A DNA stretch of 64,000 bases from Chryseobacterium defluvii (lineage in GTDB: Bacteria; Bacteroidota; Bacteroidia; Flavobacteriales; Weeksellaceae). Below are positions 25,173 to 33,765 of the stretch, in pieces (within the stretch, counting starts at the first letter, position 1; every line of letters starts with the position of its first letter). The stretch covers positions 682,001 through 746,000 of the forward strand of contig NZ_JACHLE010000001.1 in the NCBI RefSeq assembly GCF_014204415.1, in the 5' to 3' direction. Below the pieces are notes generated by a model. That model was given only the letters and a program-made list of their open reading frames with translations. It was not told where the DNA came from and searched no databases. A program made the translations under genes and the position numbers.

Positions 25173-28004
25173 TTATTTAATCTCCATATTCACAGAATTC
25201 AGACGCAATGAATTTAAAATGACTGATAAAGAACTGACACTCATTGCCGCAGCAGCGATCATCGGGGATAATAAGATTCCAAAGAATGGATACAATAATC
25301 CTGCTGCAACTGGCACTCCCAGAACATTATAGATAAAGGCGAAGAAAAGGTTTTCCTTAATGTTCCTCAGTAGTTTTTCGCTTAATAATTTTGCTTTTGC
25401 CACACCCAGAATATCTCCTTTTAATAGGGTGATCTCTGCACTTTCAATGGCTATATCTGTTCCGGTTCCCATAGCAATTCCGATGTCGGACTGTGCCAGA
25501 GCAGGGGAGTCATTGATCCCGTCTCCGGTCATGGCTACTATTTTTCCCTGCTCCTGAAGTTTTCTGACTTCATTCAGTTTGTCCTCAGGAAGGCAGTTGG
25601 CTTTAAAATGGATGATGCCTAATTCATCAGCAACCGCTTTTGCTGTATGTTCATTGTCGCCGGTCATCATAATGATGTTAATACCTTCTCTCATCAAGTG
25701 TTCCACCGCTTTTTTGGAACTTTCTTTGATCTTATCGGTAAAGCTGATAAAGCCTAAAACAGTATTATTATCGGCAACATAAGAAATAGTATGCGCCTGG
25801 GACTGTATTCCGAGGGCTTTTTGTTTTAAGCTTTCAGGAATAGCAATTCCATATGAGATCAATAAACTTTCATTTCCCAGATAGGTAATTTCTCCATTGA
25901 TTTTTCCTTTAACACCTTTACCGGAAATATTTTCGAACTGTTCCACTTTTTCGGAAGAGATGTTTTCTTCTTTAGCCTTTTTGATCACTGCATCAGATAA
26001 AGGATGCCCCGAATTCTGATTTAATGAGTAAGCCAACTTTAAGACCTGATTCCTGTCTTCATGTATTGCCTCAATGTGTTCTATGGAAGGTCTGCCTTCT
26101 GTTAAGGTTCCTGTTTTATCGGTAATCAGGACGTTTACTTTATTCATTTGTTCAAGAGCTTCAGCGTTCTTAATTAAGATGCCATTTTTAGCCCCTTTTC
26201 CTATTCCTACCATTAAAGACATCGGGGTTGCCAGGCCGAGGGCACAGGGACAGGCTACAATTAAAACAGCAACTGCATTTACGAAAGCAAATAAGGTGCT
26301 TTTACCTTCCGGGCCAAAAAACTGCCATAAAATAAAGGTAAGAACTGCAATAAGAATAACAGCAGGGACGAAAACTTTGGAAACTTTATCCGTTAGTTTC
26401 TGGATGGGAGCTTTACTCCGGCTGGCTTCGTTGACCATTTTGATGATCTGGGAAAGGAGTGTTTCATCACCTACTTTTTCTGCTCTCATAATGAAGACCT
26501 GATTACCGTTGATGGTTCCGGAGGAAACTTTATCATTGATACTTTTTTCAACCGGAATGGGTTCTCCCGTGATCATACTTTCATCAATGACGGTATTTCC
26601 TTCTGTAATTTTTCCGTCCACAGGAATCTTTTCGCCGGGTTTTACCTTTAATAGATCCCCGATTCTCACCTGAGATAAAGGGACTCTTTTTTCTTCACCA
26701 TTCATCATAAGATTGGCTTCATCGGGGGAAAGATTCATCAGTTCTCGGATGGCGTTCCCTGTCTTTTTATGGGCAGAGGCTTCCATCAGCTGGCCTAAAA
26801 TAACAAGGGTTAAAATAACGCAGACCGCTTCAAAATACAATGGAACTCCATGATCATGCCCTCTGATCTCATGAGGAAGAATACCCGGAAAAACGAGTGC
26901 AATGATGCTGAAAATAAATGCGGCTGCAACACCCAAGGCAATGAGGCTGAACATATTCAAGTTCCATGTTTTAAACGAAACCCAGCCTCTTTTCATCAGA
27001 AACCAGCCGGCATAGAACAATATAGGAAGTGTCAACATCAACTCTATGATTCCCTGAGCCGGATGTGAAAAAGGAAAGCTAATGAACATTCCCCCCATAG
27101 AAAGAATGAAAACAGGAATGGTGAATACTAAAGCAATAATAAATTTTCTTTTCAGAAGGGTATAAGTTTCATCTTCATCGTTATCATCTGTGTCAGGCAT
27201 CTTTACCAGATCCATCCCGCATATGGGGCAGTTTCCCGGCTCATCCCGGATGATCTCAGGGTGCATGGGACAGGTATATTTTGCTGTTTTTTTCTCAGGA
27301 TATTTTACAAGATCCATTCCGCACACCAGGCATCCTATATTGGTATCATAGGTTTTGTCTCCTTCACAGTACATCGGGCAGTAATATCTTCCGGCCATCT
27401 CATCAGTGATTTTAGGAGCTTCGTGGCTATGAGAATGATGATGTTGTTGTACACCTGAATTTTTAACAAGGTCTTCGGTGATTTTCTCCAAATGCATATA
27501 ACAAACCAGGCAGTCTCCTTTTTCATGATAAACCCTGTCTCCTTCACAGAACATGGGACAGTAATATTTACCTATGCTGTTTTTGAAATTTTCAGGAAGA
27601 TTGGTAGAGGAATAGGCAGGCTTATAATTGGGATCTTTTGCCTGTTTTTCCTCGATAGGAACTAAGTACATATTGCAGACAAGACATCTCTGGCCTTGTT
27701 TGAAATATACTTTTTCTCCTTCGCACTCCATGGGGCAATAATAAACGGATGAGGAGGAAACCCTATCCTGAGGCCTGATGAAAGTTTTTTCAGGATGGTC
27801 CGGATCTTCCAGCCTGTAGTTTCCAATTTCTTCTAAGGCTTTATTTAAAATCGGAAGCACGATGTCGTTATCGGAATTGATGGTTGCAATGTTACTTTCC
27901 AGATCAATATCTATTTTTATGCCTTGAATGCTATTGAGTTTTTCTGAGATCTTTTTCTGACAGCCGGAGCAGGTCATTCCTAGTATTTTATATTGCTGTT
28001 GCAT
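25173..28004 (-). CDS. Copper-translocating P1B-type ATPase with HMA and four Cys-rich metal-binding domains
   Basis: A 943-residue inner-membrane ATPase predicted to export Cu(I) from the cytosol. Residues 1-70 are an HMA domain (C12-S-G-C15). Four heavy-metal-binding repeats of the form Y-C-P-M...C-x-x-C-x-M follow at roughly 88-118, 147-176, 206-238 and 241-270, with a His-rich stretch before the third. The core has the transmembrane C-P-C at 585-587, phosphorylation site D629 (D-K-T-G-T-L-T), S-G-H-P-L and G-D-G-I-N-D. Four tandem repeats are unusual. An HMA-AraC regulator lies upstream on the same strand. Confidence 0.93.
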   Translation of the reverse strand: MQQQYKILGMTCSGCQKKISEKLNSIQGIKIDIDLESNIATINSDNDIVLPILNKALEEIGNYRLEDPDHPEKTFIRPQDRVSSSSVYYCPMECEGEKVYFKQGQRCLVCNMYLVPIEEKQAKDPNYKPAYSSTNLPENFKNSIGKYYCPMFCEGDRVYHEKGDCLVCYMHLEKITEDLVKNSGVQQHHHSHSHEAPKITDEMAGRYYCPMYCEGDKTYDTNIGCLVCGMDLVKYPEKKTAKYTCPMHPEIIRDEPGNCPICGMDLVKMPDTDDNDEDETYTLLKRKFIIALVFTIPVFILSMGGMFISFPFSHPAQGIIELMLTLPILFYAGWFLMKRGWVSFKTWNLNMFSLIALGVAAAFIFSIIALVFPGILPHEIRGHDHGVPLYFEAVCVILTLVILGQLMEASAHKKTGNAIRELMNLSPDEANLMMNGEEKRVPLSQVRIGDLLKVKPGEKIPVDGKITEGNTVIDESMITGEPIPVEKSINDKVSSGTINGNQVFIMRAEKVGDETLLSQIIKMVNEASRSKAPIQKLTDKVSKVFVPAVILIAVLTFILWQFFGPEGKSTLFAFVNAVAVLIVACPCALGLATPMSLMVGIGKGAKNGILIKNAEALEQMNKVNVLITDKTGTLTEGRPSIEHIEAIHEDRNQVLKLAYSLNQNSGHPLSDAVIKKAKEENISSEKVEQFENISGKGVKGKINGEITYLGNESLLISYGIAIPESLKQKALGIQSQAHTISYVADNNTVLGFISFTDKIKESSKKAVEHLMREGINIIMMTGDNEHTAKAVADELGIIHFKANCLPEDKLNEVRKLQEQGKIVAMTGDGINDSPALAQSDIGIAMGTGTDIAIESAEITLLKGDILGVAKAKLLSEKLLRNIKENLFFAFIYNVLGVPVAAGLLYPFFGILLSPMIAAAAMSVSSLSVILNSLRLNSVNMEIK

Positions 28005-28119
28005 GATCCTTAATTTTATAGTACAAATTTCTGAATTGTAATGGGAAGGCTGTTATAATTTTAAGGATAATAGTTATAGAATTCCTGAATTGTAGTTAGG
28101 GGTGTGTGGTGTTTTTTGG

Positions 28120-28210
28120 CTCCCGCAGATTTGGCAGATTGTGCAGATGCTTGTGCTTAAAATAATCTCATAATAAAAAAGATCTGCACAATCTGCCAAA
28201 TCTGCGGGAG
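28120..28210. repeat. Perfect 29-bp inverted repeat (CTCCCGCAGATT element)
   Basis: The arms at 28120-28148 and 28182-28210 are exact reverse complements over 29 bp, starting CTCCCGCAGATTTGGCAG, with a 33-nt AT-rich spacer. Each arm contains the internal repeat GCAGATT. It lies between the AraC-type regulator and the copper ATPase gene and could form a large cruciform or a transcript hairpin. Confidence 0.88.
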
Positions 28211-28214
28211 AAAT

Positions 28215-28775
28215 CTATAAGCTGTCTAAAGGTTTTCTGTTATGGATTTTCAGCTTTTTGAATTCGGTGGGGGTGAAACCTGTACTGTTCCTGAACTGGG
28301 TGGATAAATGCTGAACACTTTTATAGCCTAATTTCCCGGCAATTTCTGTAAGTGTGAACTCATCGTATAGAAGCAGTTCTTTTACCTTTTCTATTTTTTG
28401 GAGAATGAAAAACTGTTCCAGGGTAATATTTTCATTCTGTGAGAATACTTTTGATACTGAACTATAATCTTTATGAAGTTCTGAGCTCAGGAATTCGGAC
28501 AAGAGGAAGTTTTCATCAATATCAAGTTCTCCTATTTTGATAATGATCAGGCTTTTGATTTTCTCAACGAGTCTGTGGGCAGAGTCTTTAATTCTTTCAA
28601 AACCTGTTTCTTCTAACCGTTTTTCAACGATATGCAAATCCTGATCTGAAATTTCGGATATTGTTTCCACTTCTCCCAGGTTTATGGATCGGACAGAGAT
28701 ATCAGCTTCATTAAAAATACTTTTAACTGCAGAAATACACCTGCCGCAAACCATATTTTTTATGAAAATCTTCAT
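28215..28775 (-). CDS. AraC-family regulator with N-terminal HMA-like metal-binding domain
   Basis: A 186-residue protein. Residues 1-70 resemble a heavy-metal-associated fold with the metal motif M-V-C10-G-R-C13 at the usual place and a typical E-T-G-F end. Residues ~110-178 are an AraC HTH (T-L-T-E-I-A-G-K-L-G-Y, then H-L-S-T-Q-F-R-N-S-T-G-F-T-P-T-E-F). The obvious inference is a copper-sensing regulator of the adjacent ATPase, with metal bound directly by the regulator. Its ATG overlaps the stop of the upstream thioesterase gene (ATGA). Confidence 0.85.
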   Translation of the reverse strand: MKIFIKNMVCGRCISAVKSIFNEADISVRSINLGEVETISEISDQDLHIVEKRLEETGFERIKDSAHRLVEKIKSLIIIKIGELDIDENFLLSEFLSSELHKDYSSVSKVFSQNENITLEQFFILQKIEKVKELLLYDEFTLTEIAGKLGYKSVQHLSTQFRNSTGFTPTEFKKLKIHNRKPLDSL

Positions 28776-29167
28776 ATCGGGTTATTTAATCTGTCTTTTA
28801 CAAATTCAACTCTGGTTTTGCCGTGTGGAGCGGGATTACCGTTTTCATCCAAATTGACCATAACAATCTTATCTACAGTAATAATGGTTTGCCGGGTCAT
28901 TTTGTTTCTTACGTCACATTTGAGTGTAATTGAAGTGGCGCCAAATTTCAGCACCTCGATACCGATTTCGATGATATCTCCCTGTTTGGCAGAGCTTACA
29001 AAATTGATCTCGGAAATAAACTTGGTAACAATTCTCGTATTTTCCAGCTGAATAATGGTATAAAGTGCCGCTTCCTCATCGATCCATTGCAATAGTCTTC
29101 CCCCGAAAAGTGAATGATTAGGGTTTAAATCTTCCGGTTTTACCCATTTTCTGGTGTGGTAGTTCAT
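28772..29167 (-). CDS. Hotdog-fold acyl-CoA thioesterase (YciA-like)
   Basis: A 131-residue cytosolic protein with the single hotdog domain of acyl-CoA hydrolases: N-H-S-L-F-G-G-R-L-L-Q-W-I-D-E-E-A, with the catalytic acid in the central helix, followed by K-F-I-S-E-I-N-F and a G-D-I-I-E-I-G strand. It would hydrolyse acyl-CoA esters. Its stop overlaps the start of the AraC regulator by 4 bases, so the two are translationally coupled, although no functional link is obvious. Confidence 0.88.
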   Translation of the reverse strand: MNYHTRKWVKPEDLNPNHSLFGGRLLQWIDEEAALYTIIQLENTRIVTKFISEINFVSSAKQGDIIEIGIEVLKFGATSITLKCDVRNKMTRQTIITVDKIVMVNLDENGNPAPHGKTRVEFVKDRLNNPI

Positions 29168-29186
29168 ATGTAAATAATTTGCAGTA

Positions 29187-29194
29187 CAAATTTA
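29187..29194 (-). promoter_or_regulatory. -7 element for thioesterase-AraC transcript
   Basis: The minus strand reads TAAATTTG, 19 nt before the start at 29167. It would drive both the thioesterase and the metal-sensing regulator. Confidence 0.5.
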
Positions 29195-29273
29195 ATGTTT
29201 ATAACCTGTTTTATCGATCATTTGATATTTAGTTATCTGAAAAGTATTATTTATTTTCTCAATCAACTGCTTA

Positions 29274-29993
29274 CTATTTTCTTCTGGTTATTCCTATAAT
29301 TACTCCAAAATTTCCATCTTCCTGAATCCAATTTTGCTGCGGTAAATAAGTTCTTGATACGAAGCCATCAAGATACAATGCGTTTTTACAATCCATGCTT
29401 TGAAAAAATGCAGCAAAATCATAGAAATTGATCTCTTTTTTAGACATAGCAAAAATCATTTTTCCATTTTCCGAAATCCCGACACCGTTTCTTATATTCA
29501 GATTTTTAGAGTTTTTTTGAAAAAGCGGGTTGATTTTTCCGCTAATAATTAACATGGGGCCGGATTGGGTTGCAAATTTTGAATTAATGCAATATTTGTT
29601 ATAATTTTTTGTTGTGGCAATGCCAGCTTCATTATTTTCATTGATATAAAAGACGCCATTTGGATTCATATAAAAGTTGCCTTCACCGGACAATGTGTCA
29701 AGTTCAGTGATTATTTTATAATTCTGTATAAATATGCCTTTAGGGTGATTGTCCGGTGTAAACATTCCTCCATTCATTGCGAATATAAGCTCCTTATTTT
29801 CTTCGTTTACATACTTTTTCAGATTACCGATGCTTTTTAAGATCTGGCTTTTATCATCTTTCCAATAGAATTCTAAATTTTCATTTTTTATATCTGATTG
29901 ATAAATGACAAAATTCTTATTCTCTTCATTTGCATTTTTACATGAAAAGACCAGTAAAGTAATAAGGGATAATATTTTCAATTGTTTTAACAT
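29274..29993 (-). CDS. Phosphodiester glycosidase (NAGPA-like) lipoprotein
   Basis: A 239-residue predicted lipoprotein (L-L-V-F-S-C near residue 18) with a NAGPA/phosphodiester glycosidase domain: F-A-M-N-G-G-M-F, G-P-M-L, R-N-G-V-G-I and a C-terminal N-A-L-Y-L-D-G-F. The family cleaves phosphodiester-linked sugars; the bacterial substrate is usually unknown. The gene is more AT-rich than its neighbours. Confidence 0.82.
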   Translation of the reverse strand: MLKQLKILSLITLLVFSCKNANEENKNFVIYQSDIKNENLEFYWKDDKSQILKSIGNLKKYVNEENKELIFAMNGGMFTPDNHPKGIFIQNYKIITELDTLSGEGNFYMNPNGVFYINENNEAGIATTKNYNKYCINSKFATQSGPMLIISGKINPLFQKNSKNLNIRNGVGISENGKMIFAMSKKEINFYDFAAFFQSMDCKNALYLDGFVSRTYLPQQNWIQEDGNFGVIIGITRRK

Positions 29994-30350
29994 TGCTAAT
30001 AGAGAGATTTTTCAAATAAAAATTATTTATACTCCGGAATATCCCCCGGCTGGCAATCCAATGCTTTGCTGAAGAATGGTATAGGTATTTGTCTTCATGT
30101 TAAATAATTTTTAAATTTATATCCATTTATCAGTAAAATTTTATTAATAAATGATAAATATTTATTGTTTTTTAATGGTTTTCATTTTGCAATTAAACAT
30201 AATATATGAAAAAATATAAAAAAAGGCTTTATTTTGAAATTTTTAATTGTATATTGCAAACGTTTATATTTGGAATCAATATTTGTTCATTAATTTATGT
30301 TGTTTTTCTTTTATATCCAATTTTTTTATTAATTTTTTAATTTATTCAAA
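29994..30350. other. 357-bp AT-rich intergenic region holding divergent promoters
   Basis: No coding sequence is seen. It contains the promoter of the RRM gene (TATATTTG at 30265-30272) and an ~80-nt, very U-rich leader before the ATG at 30351. The left half upstream of the phosphodiester glycosidase gene shows no recognisable motif. Confidence 0.55.
30265..30272 (+). promoter_or_regulatory. -7 element for RRM protein gene
   Basis: TATATTTG is an exact TAnnTTTG match 78 nt upstream of the ATG, predicting a long U-rich 5' leader, as is usual for RNA-chaperone genes under post-transcriptional control. Confidence 0.45.
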
Positions 30351-30698
30351 ATGAACATTTTTGTTTCAAACATCAATTACGCAACTAAAGAGTATGAGTT
30401 GCAGGATCTATTTGCAGAGTTCGGAGAAGTATCTTCTGCTAAAATTGTAACGGACAGAGAGACCGGTCGTTCAAGAGGTTTTGGTTTTATCGAAATGGAA
30501 GATGAAGAAGGAAGACAAGCTATTGAAGCTCTTAACCAGAAAGAATTTAACGGGAAAATATTAAACGTTTCTGAAGCTAAGCCAAGAGAAGAGAAGCCAA
30601 GAAGAAGTTTTGATAACAACAGAGGCGGTGGTTATGGAAACAACAGAGGCGGAGGTTACGGAGGTAACAACCGTGGCGGCGGTGGAAATCGTTGGTAA
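30351..30698 (+). CDS. Glycine-rich RRM RNA-binding protein
   Basis: A 115-residue cytosolic RNA-binding protein. One RRM spans residues 1-80 with RNP2 (I-F-V-S-N-I) and RNP1 (R-G-F-G-F-I-E-M). The tail after residue 88 is made of R-G-G-G-Y-G-N-N repeats, like cyanobacterial and plant cold-inducible glycine-rich proteins. In Bacteroidota, which generally lack a classical Hfq-centred system, such RRM proteins are candidate global RNA chaperones. It is monocistronic with a long leader and a strong terminator. Confidence 0.92.
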   Translation: MNIFVSNINYATKEYELQDLFAEFGEVSSAKIVTDRETGRSRGFGFIEMEDEEGRQAIEALNQKEFNGKILNVSEAKPREEKPRRSFDNNRGGGYGNNRGGGYGGNNRGGGGNRW

Positions 30699-30705
30699 AA
30701 AATAC

Positions 30706-30732
30706 AAGCGGCTTAAAAGCCGCTTTTTTTAT
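30706..30732 (+). terminator. Terminator after RRM gene
   Basis: AAGCGGCTT and AAGCCGCTT form a compact GC-rich hairpin (30706-30725) ending in a T-run to 30730. It is a textbook intrinsic terminator. Confidence 0.9.
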
Positions 30733-30736
30733 GTCT

Positions 30737-32518
30737 TTATTTTTCTTTTATAAGGAGTACCGCATCATTATAATAAATGTTTCCTGATTTGTTATAGGGG
30801 TTACTATCTTTTGTAATGCTGGTAAAAATTATTTTTAAATGATATTTACCAAGGTCACTTTCCATTGATATTTCAGGGAGCCTTACCATTCCTGTTTTAT
30901 TCTTATTAGCCTCCATAAGCTTATGAATGGCCGGGGTAAAATCGGCTTCTTCTTTTGAATTCAGAATGATTTTCAGGATAGTATCGTCCGACTTTTCTAT
31001 GATGCTGATCTCATCACCATTGACCTTTCTGATGCCGTTATTGTATCTGTTCAGGTTGATCAGATATTGATAGTTCCCGATATTGAAAGCATCATTCTCC
31101 GAAGTCAGGGTCAACCTTTCATACTCTTTTGAGGAGGAAGTCTGATTTTTATTAGGGAAACTGTTTCTGATATTGTCTGCTACAGCCCAGAAATCAACAG
31201 ACTCTATGTCTTTTGACAGTTGTTTCTGATCTTTGTTGGGAACCAGGCCAACAAGGAAATCTTTTTGCTTCCTTTTTGCCAGAAATTCAAATTTATTGGC
31301 AATTTCATTAACGACGGTATCAGCGACTTTCTTTTGAAAACTGATCTTATCATTTTCTAAAAGTTTATTTTCTTCCAAAAGCTTCATCAGTTCGCTTTTC
31401 TGGCTTCTTTTTGCTGTACTGAACGCGTTGAAGTAAGGAAATATCAAAGCAAAAGCGCCAAATAAAAATAAGCTGACAGGAATGAACTTAATGGTTGAAC
31501 GTTTACTGAAAATAAAATAGATCACCACACTCAATAACCACAAAGCCAGCAACAAAACAAAGTATCTCGGCTCTGTATATCCGTATTCCAGAATCCTTGT
31601 AAATATGGCCGTAAAAAGCAGGATGATCAAAGGAATAATGGTAAAGTAAAAGAGTTTTGAGAAAATCCTTACCCATGATTTAGTATGGTCTTCTTTTAAA
31701 GGATATACCAGCAATAAAGCCAAAACTCCAACAATACTATAGGCCAGTACAAGATAGGAAACCCAACCTCTCGGGAGTTCCCAGTTGATCAGTATTTTAA
31801 TGGAATAGAAATAAAGAATGATCAGATAAATAAGAAGGAGAGGGATTAATATAAACTGGGCGAAAAACTTCAGAATAACAGGGTATTTCCCGTCTTTTTC
31901 GAGGTGTTTCAATCCTTTTTCGTTAAAAAGCAGGAATATAAAGCAGCTTCCGAAGATGGCTAAAACATAGAAAGTATCTGTATAAAGCTTATCATCAAAA
32001 TTAAAATCAAATAGCTTATCAACCGCCAGAATAGCCAGTTCTATACCTCCTGTAAGTACTCCTGTGAATACGGCTGTAAGAAATATATTAATGAAAAGAT
32101 TCTTATTATACTGCCAAAAGCCAAGTTCCTTATCTTTATTTAAAAATGCCGCAAACGAAACCAAAAGATGAGATAATAAAGCTGTTACGGCAATGATATA
32201 ACCATAGACTTCGGTGAACTCTTTTTCCTTTTTTGGCAGGATGAAATAAAACCCTATAAGAAAAAACGTTCCGGCCAGTTCCAGCAAAAAAGCTTTGCCA
32301 ATTCTTTGAGAAAGCATCTTTATGGCAAACATAAGTGAAATTCCCAAGCAGCAGCATATGGTAAATTTTGAGAATACGAAAAACAGCTCCCTTTCACGGT
32401 TATATTCGAACATACAAATCGCTCCGATGGAAGCCAGAAGGGCCATCACTAAAACCATAGGATAGCGGAAGATCACATCATCCGCCTTCCTGATTATTTC
32501 CAGAAATTTTGTTTTCAT
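30737..32518 (-). CDS. DUF4153 family multi-spanning membrane protein
   Basis: A 593-residue protein whose first ~370 residues form about ten hydrophobic helices. It is followed by a ~220-residue charged soluble region (beta-rich with a coiled start), consistent with the DUF4153 family. The function of the family is unknown. It lies 22 bp behind the BlaI-like regulator gene on the same strand, so the two are very likely cotranscribed. This suggests the regulator controls, or responds to, this membrane protein. Confidence 0.75.
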   Translation of the reverse strand: MKTKFLEIIRKADDVIFRYPMVLVMALLASIGAICMFEYNRERELFFVFSKFTICCCLGISLMFAIKMLSQRIGKAFLLELAGTFFLIGFYFILPKKEKEFTEVYGYIIAVTALLSHLLVSFAAFLNKDKELGFWQYNKNLFINIFLTAVFTGVLTGGIELAILAVDKLFDFNFDDKLYTDTFYVLAIFGSCFIFLLFNEKGLKHLEKDGKYPVILKFFAQFILIPLLLIYLIILYFYSIKILINWELPRGWVSYLVLAYSIVGVLALLLVYPLKEDHTKSWVRIFSKLFYFTIIPLIILLFTAIFTRILEYGYTEPRYFVLLLALWLLSVVIYFIFSKRSTIKFIPVSLFLFGAFALIFPYFNAFSTAKRSQKSELMKLLEENKLLENDKISFQKKVADTVVNEIANKFEFLAKRKQKDFLVGLVPNKDQKQLSKDIESVDFWAVADNIRNSFPNKNQTSSSKEYERLTLTSENDAFNIGNYQYLINLNRYNNGIRKVNGDEISIIEKSDDTILKIILNSKEEADFTPAIHKLMEANKNKTGMVRLPEISMESDLGKYHLKIIFTSITKDSNPYNKSGNIYYNDAVLLIKEK

Positions 32519-32540
32519 AATTCAGGTTTTTATTTTGTGC

Positions 32541-33020
32541 TTAATTTTTTTTCTTCTTTTTCTTTTTGCCTTTCTCCTTCTCCTTTCCTTTTTTATTTTT
32601 CTTCGGATTTAGGATTTCATTGGCGATTTCCAGTTTTGGCTCACTTATTTTGGTAGGTTTCATTTCAATTTTCAGATCAAAGTAATCCCTTAGGTCATTT
32701 TGTGAAATTAACTTTTCGTTAAATAAAAACTCCAGGATTTCTTTTCCGGAATCATTGAAAAAGTTGTGTGAAAGCTCTTTTAACAGGAATTTTTTATACT
32801 CCTCAAAAGGAACCATCACCGTATATCTGAATATTCTTCCTTCTTTTTCAGTGGATAGATATCCTTTCTCGACTAATATTTTAAGGTAAGTGGAAACAGT
32901 ATTCTGATGTGGTTTTGGTTCCGGGTGCTGTTCCATGATATCCTTTAAATAAAAAGAGTTGAGCTTCCAGAAAAGCTTCATCAGATTTTCTTCTGCCGAA
33001 GTAAGGTGATTGATTTTCAT
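32541..33020 (-). CDS. BlaI/MecI-like winged-helix transcriptional repressor
   Basis: The frame is open to 33089, but the ATG at 33020 begins the conserved N-terminus (L-T-S-A-E-E-N-L-M-K-L-F-W), giving 159 residues. The winged-helix domain includes N-T-V-S-T-Y-L-K-I-L-V-E-K-G-Y-L, matching the Penicillinase_R family. The last ~30 residues are a Lys-rich tail. Typical partners are BlaR1/MecR1 receptor proteases, and none is nearby. It overlaps no gene with the revised start. Confidence 0.83.
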   Translation of the reverse strand: MKINHLTSAEENLMKLFWKLNSFYLKDIMEQHPEPKPHQNTVSTYLKILVEKGYLSTEKEGRIFRYTVMVPFEEYKKFLLKELSHNFFNDSGKEILEFLFNEKLISQNDLRDYFDLKIEMKPTKISEPKLEIANEILNPKKNKKGKEKEKGKKKKKKKN

Positions 33021-33037
33021 ATAATATTCCTGATTTC

Positions 33038-33640
33038 TTAATGTTGAAACTGTATGTTGCAATAAAGATAAATAAAAGATACCACACACGCTATTCCGGC
33101 ACCCATAAATACTTCTTTTACCGTATGCCTTTTTAAAATAACCCGGGTAATACCTACCAAAGCGGCAATTCCAAACCAGATAATTCCCATTTTCCAGTCT
33201 AGGACAAAGAACAGTGACGCTACGAACACATTGAAAGCAGTATGCATTGAACTTTTAATAAAGAAATTACTGATCTGCAGGGCAAAAAGAAGCACAAGGA
33301 TAAAAAGCATTACAAAATCTAAAGAGCCGTTTCTGATATAGTAAAATATAAGATAAGCTATTACACAGGTCGCGATAAAAATATACAGCGTTTTTCTCTG
33401 TACCCGGTTGGAAACATCCATATTGGTATACCTTCCGGTTTTTACGTTCCAGACCAGCCAGATGATCACGGGAACAATGATCATTAATAAGATAGGAAGG
33501 AAATGTGCTATGGCATCTTTTAATGAGTATTCCCGGACACTCATATAAATGAAAAATATAAATAAAGATACTAGAGGATTAAAAAAATCGGAGATGATTC
33601 TTGATAAGGTATGTATCAACGAAGGCTGTTTTTCTTCCAT
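33038..33640 (-). CDS. PAP2-like integral membrane protein (divergent)
   Basis: A 200-residue protein with six or so hydrophobic helices. It has a motif-2-like S-S-M-H-T-A-F and a motif-3-like R-V-I-L-K-R-H-T-V-K-E, where PAP2 phosphatases have S-G-H and S-R-x(5)-H-x(3)-D. The acidic position is Glu rather than Asp, and a canonical motif 1 is not evident. It may be a lipid phosphate phosphatase or a non-catalytic relative. It is 17 bp upstream of the BlaI-like gene and probably heads that operon. Confidence 0.65.
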   Translation of the reverse strand: MEEKQPSLIHTLSRIISDFFNPLVSLFIFFIYMSVREYSLKDAIAHFLPILLMIIVPVIIWLVWNVKTGRYTNMDVSNRVQRKTLYIFIATCVIAYLIFYYIRNGSLDFVMLFILVLLFALQISNFFIKSSMHTAFNVFVASLFFVLDWKMGIIWFGIAALVGITRVILKRHTVKEVFMGAGIACVVSFIYLYCNIQFQH

Positions 33641-33656
33641 GTTCAGATTTAAAATT

Positions 33657-33664
33657 CAAATATA
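33657..33664 (-). promoter_or_regulatory. -7 element for PAP2-BlaI-DUF4153 operon
   Basis: The minus strand reads TATATTTG, 16 nt before the start at 33640. It is the only good promoter match upstream of the three closely spaced genes. Confidence 0.5.
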
Positions 33665-33720
33665 AGATTATAACCAAAAAACAATTGACAAGGTATACAA
33701 TAAAAACAAAGTTTTTTTTA

Positions 33721-33728
33721 TAATTTTG
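33721..33728 (+). promoter_or_regulatory. -7 element for pdhA
   Basis: TAATTTTG, an exact TAnnTTTG match, lies 37 nt before the ATG at 33766. Confidence 0.45.
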
Positions 33729-33765
33729 CTCAACTATTTCATAATAAATAAGCAAGAGCTAACAC

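Noticed and set aside
26074..26502. 142-residue plus-strand open frame inside the copper ATPase gene
   Set aside because: Antisense to conserved P-type ATPase motifs; composition reflects the complementary strand.
28120..28210. CRISPR-like repeat
   Set aside because: It is one inverted pair, not a direct-repeat array with spacers, and there are no cas genes.
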